Origin: Deltaproteobacteria bacterium
GTDB lineage: Bacteria; Desulfobacterota; Binatia; Binatales; Binataceae
Length of the DNA stretch: 9,158 nt
Assembly: GCA_021799555.1 (NCBI GenBank)
Contig: JAJZAG010000141.1
Location: forward strand, 1-9,158
Reading direction: 5' to 3'
Below the pieces are notes generated by a model that saw only the letters and a program-made list of their open reading frames with translations, was not told the DNA's origin and did not search any database. Below, piece after piece: positions 1 through 6,247 of this stretch. Made by a program: the position numbers and the translations under genes. Within the stretch, counting starts at the first letter, position 1. Each line of letters opens with the position of its first letter.

Positions 1-2
1 TG

Positions 3-740
3 AAAAAGATGTTCCGCACCCGGGCGGTCGCGATGTACGGGCTGCGCACGGTGTTATCGGGCACGCTTTTGCCCGCGCGGCCGATCGCGCTCGCGTTTCC
101 CGGCCTGATGCGCGACCTGCGCGCGCGAGGCTTCGAGGTCGGCGTGCACGGCTACGACCACGTGCGATGGCAGGATCAAATCGATGCGCTCGATGAGAGC
201 GAGATTCGCGCCGAGTTGTATGACGCCTTCGAGGCCTTTCGCGCGATCATGGGCGAGCCGGTGCGATCGTTCGCCGCGCCTGGATGGCGCACAAATGACA
301 TCGCGTCGCTCGCCCTCGACGCGATGGCGCTCGACTATCGAAGCGACACGCGCGGCCGCTATCCGTACCGATGCGCGATCGGCGCCAGGGTTCTTGCCAC
401 GCCCGAGGTTCCGACTACGTTGCCGACGTTGGACGAAGTTATGGGCAGCGAGGAGTTGCCCGACGCGGCCGCGGTGATGCGCTATTATTTGAATCGCTTC
501 AAGCCCGATTCGCTCAACGTGCACACAATCCATGCCGAGACGGAAGGGATGGGGCATCTTGAGAGTTTTCACGTCATGGTGCGCGCGCTCAAGGAACGGG
601 GAGCGAAGTTTGTCACGCTGCGCGAGGTTGCGGCAGGCCTTGCGCGCACCGAGCTGCCGATCTGCGAGATCGTGCGAATCGAGTTGCCCGGCCGCGCGGG
701 ATGGGTGGCGGGGCAGGGACCGGATCGCGCGGCCGTCTGA
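3..740 (+). CDS. arnD: ArnD-like polysaccharide deacetylase-family deformylase, 5' end missing
   Basis: The protein resembles ArnD, which removes the formyl group from 4-deoxy-4-formamido-L-arabinose-phosphoundecaprenol during synthesis of L-Ara4N for lipid A modification. The reading frame is open to the window edge. An ATG at 9 exists, but the residues K-K-M-F-R-T-R around it align with the interior K-M-L-R-S stretch of E. coli ArnD, so the true start lies upstream and about 55-60 residues are missing, including the first NodB motif with the catalytic Asp. Numbering from the ATG at 9, the visible family motifs are VGVHGYDHVRW (about 44-54, metal-binding His), AAPGWR (about 89-94), SDTRG, the PTTLPTLDEV stretch and HTIHAETEG near residue 172-180. 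The C-terminal GRAGWVAGQ echoes the G-R-E-G-W end of ArnD. No transmembrane segment is seen in the visible part. A more general polysaccharide deacetylase is possible, but the motif-by-motif match favours ArnD. The gene downstream has its own promoter-like and RBS signals, so this is probably the last gene of an upstream operon. Confidence 0.82.
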   Translation, partial: KKMFRTRAVAMYGLRTVLSGTLLPARPIALAFPGLMRDLRARGFEVGVHGYDHVRWQDQIDALDESEIRAELYDAFEAFRAIMGEPVRSFAAPGWRTNDIASLALDAMALDYRSDTRGRYPYRCAIGARVLATPEVPTTLPTLDEVMGSEELPDAAAVMRYYLNRFKPDSLNVHTIHAETEGMGHLESFHVMVRALKERGAKFVTLREVAAGLARTELPICEIVRIELPGRAGWVAGQGPDRAAV

Positions 741-747
741 TGACGGC
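732..747 (+). terminator. Small hairpin around the arnD stop codon, weak terminator candidate
   Basis: GCCGTC (732-737) and GACGGC (742-747) form a perfect 6-bp stem, and the TGA stop (738-740) sits in the four-base loop TGAT. Only two T's follow, so it lacks the U-tract of a classical intrinsic terminator. It may contribute to ending or processing the upstream transcript, or be chance in GC-rich DNA. Confidence 0.25.
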
Positions 748-805
748 TTGAGGGCGTGGTCCGCTCGCAATCTCGATACGCGTCATGCGATAAAGTCTTG
801 ACTTC

Positions 806-811
806 TATAAT
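806..811 (+). promoter_or_regulatory. Candidate -10 box (TATAAT) for the SDR gene
   Basis: A perfect TATAAT lies in the 125-base gap between arnD and the SDR gene, in a locally AT-rich patch (about 788-812) inside GC-rich DNA. No good -35 hexamer sits 16-18 bases upstream: the bases around 782-789 read GTCATGCG. The nearby TTGACT at 798-803 is too close to pair with this box. If used, transcription would start near 818 and leave a leader of about 48 bases before the TTG start at 866. Confidence 0.4.
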
Positions 812-850
812 TGGCGCCGATGCGAGATCGCGGGTGCCGGACAGGTCTTG

Positions 851-856
851 AGGAGG
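851..856 (+). promoter_or_regulatory. Perfect Shine-Dalgarno AGGAGG that fixes the SDR start
   Basis: AGGAGG is a full match to the anti-Shine-Dalgarno core and ends 9 bases before the TTG at 866. It would be coding sequence if the earlier in-frame TTG at 848 were used, so it argues for TTG 866 as the start codon. Confidence 0.75.
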
Positions 857-865
857 AACACGAAA

Positions 866-1642
866 TTGAAGGATCCATTCAGCGTCGAAGGCAAAGTCAC
901 GATTGTCACCGGCGGCGGCACCGGAATCGGCGAGTCGATCGCCAAGGAATTTGCGCGCCGCGGCGCGCCCGTCCTAATCGCCAGCCGCAAGGTCGAGAAC
1001 CTTGAACGAGTCCGCGACGAAATCCGTAAAGCGGGCGGCAAGTGCGAGATGACGCAATGCGACGTACGCCAACCGGAGCAGTGCGACGCGATGGTTGCCG
1101 AGGCGGTCAAGCACTTCGGGCGGCTCGACGTCCTGATCAACAATCACGGCGCAAGTATCGCCAGCTCGACCCTCGATCTGAAGCCCAACGGATGGCACGC
1201 GGTGGTCGGGATCAACCTTGACGGCGCCTTCTTCTGCTCGAAATCGGCGGCGCGTCAGTTTATCGCGCAGAATACCCCGGGATCGATCATCAATATCTCC
1301 TCGACCGCGGGGGTTCACGGCTCGGCCCATATGCTTCCCTATGGAGCCGCCAAGGCCGGCGTGATCAATCTGACCATTTCGCACGCCAGCGAGTGGGGCG
1401 ACAGAGGTATTCGCGTAAACTGTATTGCGCCGGGACCGATCGACACCGAAGGCGCCGCGCCGCGCGTGTGGCCGAATCCCAAGGTCAAAGAGGCAGTCGC
1501 GCGCTCACGCGCGCTCGGCCGCTTCGGCAGGGTAGAAGAGATCGCCTTCCCGTGCATCTTTCTGGCGTCGGAGGCCTCTAGCTACGTTACCGGCGCACTG
1601 TTGATTGTTGACGGCGGCACCTCGCCGCGGATGGCCGAATAG
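866..1642 (+). CDS. Classical short-chain dehydrogenase/reductase (SDR), probably NADP(H)-dependent
   Basis: This 258-residue protein is a single-domain Rossmann-fold oxidoreductase of the classical SDR family, about the usual 250-residue length and presumably cytoplasmic. Numbered from TTG 866, the cofactor glycine motif TGGGTGIG is at 15-22. An SRK after the second beta strand (R41) suggests preference for NADP(H). D66-V67 is the adenine-ring contact. INNHGAS (91-97) stands where NNAG is usual, and the catalytic tetrad is N117, S146, Y159 and K163 (YGAAK). IAPGPIDT and the C-terminal VTGALLIVDGG are typical substrate-loop and FabG-like end motifs. The overall style recalls enoyl- or dienoyl-CoA reductases and FabG-like enzymes, but the substrate cannot be read from sequence and there is no metabolic neighbour to help. 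The TTG start is chosen because of the AGGAGG at 851-856. The gene appears to be a monocistronic unit, with a TATAAT box upstream and hairpins after the stop. Confidence 0.93.
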   Translation: MKDPFSVEGKVTIVTGGGTGIGESIAKEFARRGAPVLIASRKVENLERVRDEIRKAGGKCEMTQCDVRQPEQCDAMVAEAVKHFGRLDVLINNHGASIASSTLDLKPNGWHAVVGINLDGAFFCSKSAARQFIAQNTPGSIINISSTAGVHGSAHMLPYGAAKAGVINLTISHASEWGDRGIRVNCIAPGPIDTEGAAPRVWPNPKVKEAVARSRALGRFGRVEEIAFPCIFLASEASSYVTGALLIVDGGTSPRMAE

Positions 1643-1659
1643 CGGCCGCCCCGCGGCCG
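1643..1659 (+). terminator. GC-rich hairpin immediately after the SDR stop
   Basis: CGGCCG (1643-1648) and CGGCCG (1654-1659) can pair as a 6-bp all-GC stem with a five-base loop, starting on the base after the TAG stop. It is followed by GGTTTAT, a poor U-tract. It is plausible as a weak or Rho-assisted terminator for the SDR transcript. The self-complementary arms also mean it may be incidental. Confidence 0.3.
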
Positions 1660-1674
1660 GGTTTATCAATCTGC

Positions 1675-1712
1675 GCGGAGGATGCCGATATTCCATACCC
1701 GGCATCCTCCGC
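1675..1712 (+). repeat. Perfect 13-bp inverted repeat between the SDR gene and tilS
   Basis: GCGGAGGATGCCG (1675-1687) is exactly complementary to CGGCATCCTCCGC (1700-1712), with a 12-base, more AT-rich loop. It lies in the 166-base gap that holds no gene (1643-1808). No T-run follows, so it is not a standard intrinsic terminator. A second copy of CGGCATC at 1714-1720 offers the left arm an alternative partner. It could be a transcript 3' end or stability element for the SDR mRNA, a structured leader for tilS, or an operator. The sequence alone does not decide. Confidence 0.6.
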
Positions 1713-1808
1713 ACGGCATCGCTCGCGCCCTCGATCGCGCGCAACTGCGGCGAGGGTTGGCGCGGGCGATTGCCGCACATCCCGCGGCGGCATAGCCTTA
1801 AGCTCGCG

Positions 1809-3230
1809 ATGCGCGGCAACTCTGCACAAACTGTCCTGCGCGCGATTTCTCGCGTGCTAAACCGCGCTGAAGTCAAGCCTGATTCGTTGATAATCGCTGC
1901 GCTATCCGGCGGTGCGGATTCGGTTGCGATGGTCCACGCGCTGATCGAATTACGTGCCGCGCTCGGATATCGTCTTGCCGCTGCCCATCTGAATCATCGG
2001 ATCCGTGGCGCCGAGTCCGATCGCGATGAAGCCTTCGTGCGCGCGCTCTGCCGTAAGCTTGAAATCGATCTCGTCGTCGAACGCGCGCAGGGCCTTGACG
2101 CCGCAATGCCTAATCTCGAGGAAGCCGCGCGCGAAACTCGGCATGCTTTTTTGCGCCGGGCCGCCGCGCAAACCGGGGCGAAGCATATCGCGCTGGGGCA
2201 TCATCGCGACGACCAGGCCGAAACTGTCCTTGCGCGGATGCTGCGTGGCGCGGGAGTTTCGGGAATGAAGGCGATGGACGAGATCGGTGCGGGCGGGATC
2301 GTCCGCCCGATGTTGTCGCTCGCGCGCGACGAGATTCGTGGCTATCTTTTTGAAATCGGTGCGTCGTCGGTGGAGGACAGCAGCAACGCGTGGGCCACGC
2401 CGCTGCGAAATCGTATCCGGCATGATCTTATCCCCGCGCTCGAGCGCGATTATGCACCTCGCGTCTCCGCACGATTGGCGGCGTTCGCGGTCGAGATGCG
2501 GATGCTTGACGCCTACGTGTCGCGCGAGGCGGCGCGCGCGCTCGACGCAATGCGCCGCGGGGACGCGTCGCTCGATGCTTCGCGCTTCGCTGAGCTTGAC
2601 CCCGCGCTGCGCGCGCCCGTGCTGCGCGCGTTTATTGAAGCCTCAATCGGCAGCCTGCGCCGCATTGGGCGAGCGCATCTCGAAGCAATCGAGCGGCTCG
2701 TACTTCACGGCCCTCCCAACGGAGAAATTTCTCTTCCCGGGCGATGGCGTGCGGTGCGCGAATATTCGCGCTTGCGCCTGACCGGCGATCCGGCACCCGC
2801 AGCGAAGCGGTTCGCGGTCGCGCTTGCCTTCGAGGGCACAACAGTGGTCGAAACGGCGGCATATTCGTTCGATAGCGTGGTGATCGGCGCCTCGGAGGCG
2901 AGCGCCGGAAATCGGCTCTTTGAGGACAAGAACTCCGCCTTTTTCGACCTGCGCGAGATTGCGACCGCATGCCTCGTCGTACGCAATTTTGCTCCCGGCG
3001 ACCGAATCAGACCGTTCGGGATGAACGGCACGCGCAAGGTCAAGGATGTTCTGATAGACTCAAAGGTAGGGCGAGAGCGACGCGCAAGAATGCCAATGGT
3101 CGTGGTCGAAGATAGAGGCGTAAGCGAGATCGTGTGGATTCCAGGAATCATGCGATCCGACTGGGCACCGGTCACCTCCGCAAGCGAAACGGTGCTTAGA
3201 ATTTACGCGCGCGAACTATCGCCGAATTAA
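1809..3230 (+). CDS. tilS: tRNA(Ile)-lysidine synthetase
   Basis: TilS is a cytoplasmic ATP-dependent enzyme that converts C34 of the CAU-anticodon tRNA(Ile) to lysidine, so the tRNA reads AUA and is charged with isoleucine. It is normally essential. Numbered from ATG 1809 (473 residues, within the family's usual range), the N-type ATP pyrophosphatase loop SGGADS is at 33-38. HLNHRIRG followed by ESDRDE spans 60-74. Further motifs are NLEEAARETRH, GHHRDDQAETVLARMLRG and the EDSSN..RNRIRHDLIPAL segment. A less conserved middle region follows, then the C-terminal TilS domain with GDRIRPFG (about 397-404), KVKD and VWIPGIMRSD. The frame stays open back to a TTG at 1605 inside the SDR gene, but those residues are Arg/Gly-rich, overlap the SDR gene and the inverted repeat, and do not look like TilS. 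ATG 1809 leaves the usual 30 or so residues before the P-loop. No clear Shine-Dalgarno precedes it, and GTG 1854 is a possible later start. It appears to be the first gene of the tilS-to-glmM run. Confidence 0.95.
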   Translation: MRGNSAQTVLRAISRVLNRAEVKPDSLIIAALSGGADSVAMVHALIELRAALGYRLAAAHLNHRIRGAESDRDEAFVRALCRKLEIDLVVERAQGLDAAMPNLEEAARETRHAFLRRAAAQTGAKHIALGHHRDDQAETVLARMLRGAGVSGMKAMDEIGAGGIVRPMLSLARDEIRGYLFEIGASSVEDSSNAWATPLRNRIRHDLIPALERDYAPRVSARLAAFAVEMRMLDAYVSREAARALDAMRRGDASLDASRFAELDPALRAPVLRAFIEASIGSLRRIGRAHLEAIERLVLHGPPNGEISLPGRWRAVREYSRLRLTGDPAPAAKRFAVALAFEGTTVVETAAYSFDSVVIGASEASAGNRLFEDKNSAFFDLREIATACLVVRNFAPGDRIRPFGMNGTRKVKDVLIDSKVGRERRARMPMVVVEDRGVSEIVWIPGIMRSDWAPVTSASETVLRIYARELSPN

Positions 3231-3241
3231 AGAATGTGAAG

Positions 3242-3271
3242 TTGCACCGGAATTAACCGGCATGGTACGGT
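3242..3271 (+). promoter_or_regulatory. Weak promoter candidate ahead of ftsH
   Basis: In the 45-base gap after tilS, TTGCAC (3242-3247) is separated by 18 bases from TACGGT (3266-3271), which is preceded by TGG as in an extended -10 element. Transcription would begin near 3278, almost at the ftsH start codon, so the message would be leaderless or nearly so. The match is partial, and read-through from tilS explains expression equally well. Confidence 0.2.
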
Positions 3272-3275
3272 CTTA

Positions 3276-5216
3276 ATGGGGATGAACCAGTTTTCCCGAA
3301 GTATCGCTCTCTGGCTCGTTTTGGGCCTGATGTTTCTCCTGCTGTTCAATATTTTCAGCAGGCAGCAGCCCCGCGAGCCTGAGATTATTTTCTCCGACTT
3401 CCTCAATCAGGTCGATAAGGGCCAAGTTGCGTCAGTAACGATCCAAGGCAATCAGATCAAGGGCGATACAGCTGCAGGCGAGCATTTCAAAACCTACGCG
3501 CCGACCGATCCTGATCTGGTCAAAACCCTTCGCGACAAGGGAGTAAAGATCGCCGCCAAACCCGCCGAAGGCGACCCGTGGTGGATGGTCGCGCTCGTGC
3601 AATGGTTCCCGATCCTCGTGTTGGCGGGCCTCTGGATCTTCTTCATGCGTCAGATGCAGATTGGCGGCGGCAAGGCGATGTCTTTCGGGAAGAGCCGCGC
3701 CAAACTGCTGACCGAAAACACGCACAAAGTTACTTTCGCCGATGTTGCCGGAATCGACGAGGCAAAGGACGAGCTCGAAGAGATAATCCAATTCTTGCGC
3801 GATCCCAAGCGCTTCACGCGCCTTGGCGGTCGCATTCCAAAGGGCGTGTTGCTGGTCGGGCCTCCAGGAACCGGCAAAACCCTCCTTGCCCGCGCGATTG
3901 CGGGCGAGGCCGGAGTGCCGTTTTTTTCAATTTCCGGTTCGGACTTCGTAGAGATGTTCGTCGGAGTTGGAGCCTCACGCGTGCGCGACCTCTTCGTACA
4001 GGGCAAAAAGCACGCGCCCTGCATTATCTTCATCGACGAGATTGATGCCGTCGGCCGCCATCGCGGAGCCGGTCTCGGCGGCGGACACGACGAGCGCGAG
4101 CAGACCCTCAATCAATTGTTGGTCGAGATGGACGGCTTTGAAGCGAACGAGGGCGTTATCCTCGTCGCGGCGACTAATCGCCCCGACGTGCTCGACCCTG
4201 CCCTGCTCAGGCCAGGCCGCTTCGACCGCCGTGTCGTTGTCCCGCGGCCCGATGTCAAGGGGCGCGACGGAATCCTGCGCGTGCATGTCCGCAAAGTTCC
4301 GCTGTCCGAAGACGTCAATATCGACAAGCTAGCCCGATCGACTCCCGGCTTTGCGGGCGCCGATCTTGAAAATCTTGTAAACGAAGCCGCCCTTTTGGCC
4401 GCGCGGCGGAACAAAGACCGAGTTGAAATGTCCGATTTCGAGCTCGCCAAGGACAAGGTGATGATGGGCGCCGAGCGGCGCTCGATGGTGATGTCGCTGG
4501 CCGAGCGCAAGAACACCGCTTATCACGAAGGCGGACACGCTCTGGTCGCGATGCTTTTGCCGGGAGCGGACCCGGTCCACAAAGTCACGATTATTCCGCG
4601 TGGCATGGCCTTGGGGGTCACCCAGCAGCTTCCGCTCGACGATCGCTACACTTACTCGAGCGATTATCTGAAGACGCGGCTCACGATGATGTTCGGCGGA
4701 CGCGCGGCCGAGGAATTAATCTTCGGACATATGACCACAGGCGCCGGCGACGACATCGAGAAAGCAACCGAGCTTGCCCGCAAGATGGTCTGCGAATTCG
4801 GCATGAGCAAGGAGCTCGGGCCGATGACGTTCGGCAAGCGCGAAGAACAGGTCTTTCTCGGGCGCGATATCGCACATCACAGGGACTATTCCGAGCACAC
4901 CGCGATCGAAATCGATCGCGAGACACGCCGGATTATCGACGATGCGTACCAGAAGGCGCGCCAACTGCTCTCCGATAATATTACTCTGCTCCACGCCGTC
5001 GCCGAGCGCCTGCTTGAAAAGGAAGTTCTTGACGGAGCCGAAGTAGAAGCGATGGTCACTGCCTATCGCGAGGGCCGTCCGCTGCCCGCCTCGTTTCCTC
5101 CCAGTGGCGGCGCCACTGCTCATCCGGCGAGCATTGCCGACGGCGGCAAGGAGAAGCGCGCCGAAGAAGAGACTGCCGCTGTTCCCGGCCTGCCGCCAAA
5201 GCCGGCGCTGGCCTGA
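3276..5216 (+). CDS. ftsH: ATP-dependent zinc metalloprotease FtsH
   Basis: FtsH is a hexameric inner-membrane AAA+ protease that extracts and degrades unassembled membrane proteins and selected cytosolic regulators. The 646 residues match the usual length. Two membrane helices (about 8-27 and 103-124) flank a periplasmic region. The AAA module follows, with Walker A GPPGTGKT (195-202), pore loop FVG (228-230), Walker B IIFIDE (250-255) and the second region of homology at about 298-319, including the arginine fingers of RPGRFDRR. The peptidase zinc site is HEGGH (417-421), with D493 of GDDIEKAT as the likely third ligand. The usual sequence is HEAGH, but the required H-E-x-x-H is intact. The last 45 or so residues are a Pro/Ala/Glu-rich, probably disordered tail. 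ATG 3282 is an equally good start, since it gives the common M-N-Q-F N-terminus. Neither start has a strong Shine-Dalgarno. The tilS-ftsH pairing is widespread in bacteria. Confidence 0.98.
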   Translation: MGMNQFSRSIALWLVLGLMFLLLFNIFSRQQPREPEIIFSDFLNQVDKGQVASVTIQGNQIKGDTAAGEHFKTYAPTDPDLVKTLRDKGVKIAAKPAEGDPWWMVALVQWFPILVLAGLWIFFMRQMQIGGGKAMSFGKSRAKLLTENTHKVTFADVAGIDEAKDELEEIIQFLRDPKRFTRLGGRIPKGVLLVGPPGTGKTLLARAIAGEAGVPFFSISGSDFVEMFVGVGASRVRDLFVQGKKHAPCIIFIDEIDAVGRHRGAGLGGGHDEREQTLNQLLVEMDGFEANEGVILVAATNRPDVLDPALLRPGRFDRRVVVPRPDVKGRDGILRVHVRKVPLSEDVNIDKLARSTPGFAGADLENLVNEAALLAARRNKDRVEMSDFELAKDKVMMGAERRSMVMSLAERKNTAYHEGGHALVAMLLPGADPVHKVTIIPRGMALGVTQQLPLDDRYTYSSDYLKTRLTMMFGGRAAEELIFGHMTTGAGDDIEKATELARKMVCEFGMSKELGPMTFGKREEQVFLGRDIAHHRDYSEHTAIEIDRETRRIIDDAYQKARQLLSDNITLLHAVAERLLEKEVLDGAEVEAMVTAYREGRPLPASFPPSGGATAHPASIADGGKEKRAEEETAAVPGLPPKPALA

Positions 5217-5275
5217 TTTATTGGCGCGAGGTTGATGGCGAGCGCGGCCGGGCGGGGTGAGATGGATGCTCGCGA

Positions 5276-6238
5276 ATGGGGCCGTCATCTGAAATCTCTC
5301 GCGAATTTCCGCGCGTTAATCGCCGTCTCCTTTCTCACGAAGATTCCTCTGTGCTAAAGCCGCGCGCACGCGGCGCTCGCGCGGTAGCGGCTCTGCCCAG
5401 GCGGATGCGCCTCGCCGACGGCCGTGTGATCCAATTCCCCGCGGTGATGGGCGTGCTCAACGTGACGCCTGATTCGTTCTCCGACGGCGGACGCTACCTT
5501 GATCGCGACCGGGCGATCGCTCACGCGTTGGAGATGGAACAGCAGGGCGCCGATATAATCGATATCGGCGGGGAATCGACGCGGCCCTTCGGAGCGCGAA
5601 CGGTTGCGGTCGAAGAAGAACTCAGCCGTGTGATGCCGGTGCTTGAAGCGCTCGCACCGCGGCTGCGCACGCCGATCTCGATCGACACGCGTAAGGCCGC
5701 CGTCGCGGCGCGCGCGATCGAAGCAGGTGCCGCGATAATCAACGATATCAGTGCGCTCGAGCACGACGCCGCGATGGCCCCGGTAGCGGCGCGCGCGCGC
5801 GCGGCGGTGGTGTTGATGCACATGCGGGGAGGCGCCGAGAATCATCTGCACTTCGCGCGCTATCGCGATGTTGTCGCGGAGGTGATCGCTTATCTCCGTG
5901 CGCGCGCCGAAGCCGCGATTGCCGCGGGAATCCCCCGCTTGCGAATCATTATCGACCCGGGAATCGGCTTCGCGAAGACTGCCCGGCACAATCTGGCGCT
6001 GCTGGGCGCCTTGCCCCGCCTTGCCGCCGTCGGCTATCCCGTATTAGTAGGATCTTCGCGCAAGCGCTTTATCCAGCGGATTGCCGGAAGCTCACCGCGC
6101 GAAATCGAATTCGGAACGGCAGCCGCCGATACGATAGCGATCGCGGCGGGCGCGTCGATTATCAGGGTGCACGATCCGGGCGCGGCAAAGGCGGTGATGA
6201 AGATGGCGGCGGCGATTCGCCAGAGCGGCGCGAGATAG
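5276..6238 (+). CDS. folP: Dihydropteroate synthase
   Basis: FolP is a cytoplasmic TIM-barrel enzyme that condenses 6-hydroxymethyl-7,8-dihydropterin pyrophosphate with p-aminobenzoate to give dihydropteroate in folate synthesis. It is the sulfonamide target. Numbered from ATG 5276 (320 residues), the motifs are VMGVLNVTPDSFSDGG (57-72), DIIDIGGESTRP (93-104), SIDTRK (135-140), INDISAL (155-161), LMHMRG (180-185), IIIDPGIGFAK (224-234), GSSRKRF (259-265) and RVHD (297-300). All pterin and pyrophosphate ligand positions I can recognise are present. The stretch after LMHMRG reads GAENHLHF instead of the common TPxxMQ form. The N-terminus before the first motif is longer than the 20-35 residues usual in the family, and its first 40 residues are Arg-rich and unlike FolP. 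GTG 5351 and ATG 5405 are in-frame alternatives, and I cannot settle the start. The gene sits in a compact run between ftsH and cdaA. Confidence 0.95.
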   Translation: MGPSSEISREFPRVNRRLLSHEDSSVLKPRARGARAVAALPRRMRLADGRVIQFPAVMGVLNVTPDSFSDGGRYLDRDRAIAHALEMEQQGADIIDIGGESTRPFGARTVAVEEELSRVMPVLEALAPRLRTPISIDTRKAAVAARAIEAGAAIINDISALEHDAAMAPVAARARAAVVLMHMRGGAENHLHFARYRDVVAEVIAYLRARAEAAIAAGIPRLRIIIDPGIGFAKTARHNLALLGALPRLAAVGYPVLVGSSRKRFIQRIAGSSPREIEFGTAAADTIAIAAGASIIRVHDPGAAKAVMKMAAAIRQSGAR

Positions 6239-6240
6239 GA
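6237..6240 (+). promoter_or_regulatory. AGGA ribosome binding site of cdaA inside the folP stop
   Basis: AGGA begins within the folP TAG stop (6236-6238) and ends seven bases before the cdaA ATG at 6248. Termination of FolP translation therefore exposes or occupies the cdaA binding site, which suggests coupled translation. Confidence 0.6.
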
Positions 6241-6247
6241 TAGCGCG

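Noticed and set aside
54..770. 238-codon minus-strand open frame opposite arnD
   Set aside because: The plus strand encodes recognisable ArnD motifs. The antisense product has no motif and no ribosome binding context.
798..803. TTGACT as a -35 box
   Set aside because: It lies only two bases before the TATAAT, and nothing resembling a -10 element is found 16-18 bases downstream of it.
811..826. Possible sigma-54 promoter (TGGCGCC...TGC)
   Set aside because: The GG and GC elements are 7-8 bases apart rather than the required 10, so the match fails.
1605..1808. N-terminal extension of TilS back to the TTG at 1605
   Set aside because: It would overlap the SDR gene, run through both hairpins and add 68 Arg/Gly-rich residues absent from TilS proteins. 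ATG 1809 gives the normal distance to the SGGADS loop.
1505..1876. Minus-strand open frame across the SDR-tilS gap
   Set aside because: It overlaps the ends of both flanking genes in antisense, passes through the inverted repeat, and its Arg-rich product resembles nothing I know.
5789..5803. Alternating GC run that could adopt Z-DNA
   Set aside because: It is short, encodes Ala-Arg repeats within a surface helix region of FolP, and similar GC-alternating stretches occur throughout this GC-rich sequence.
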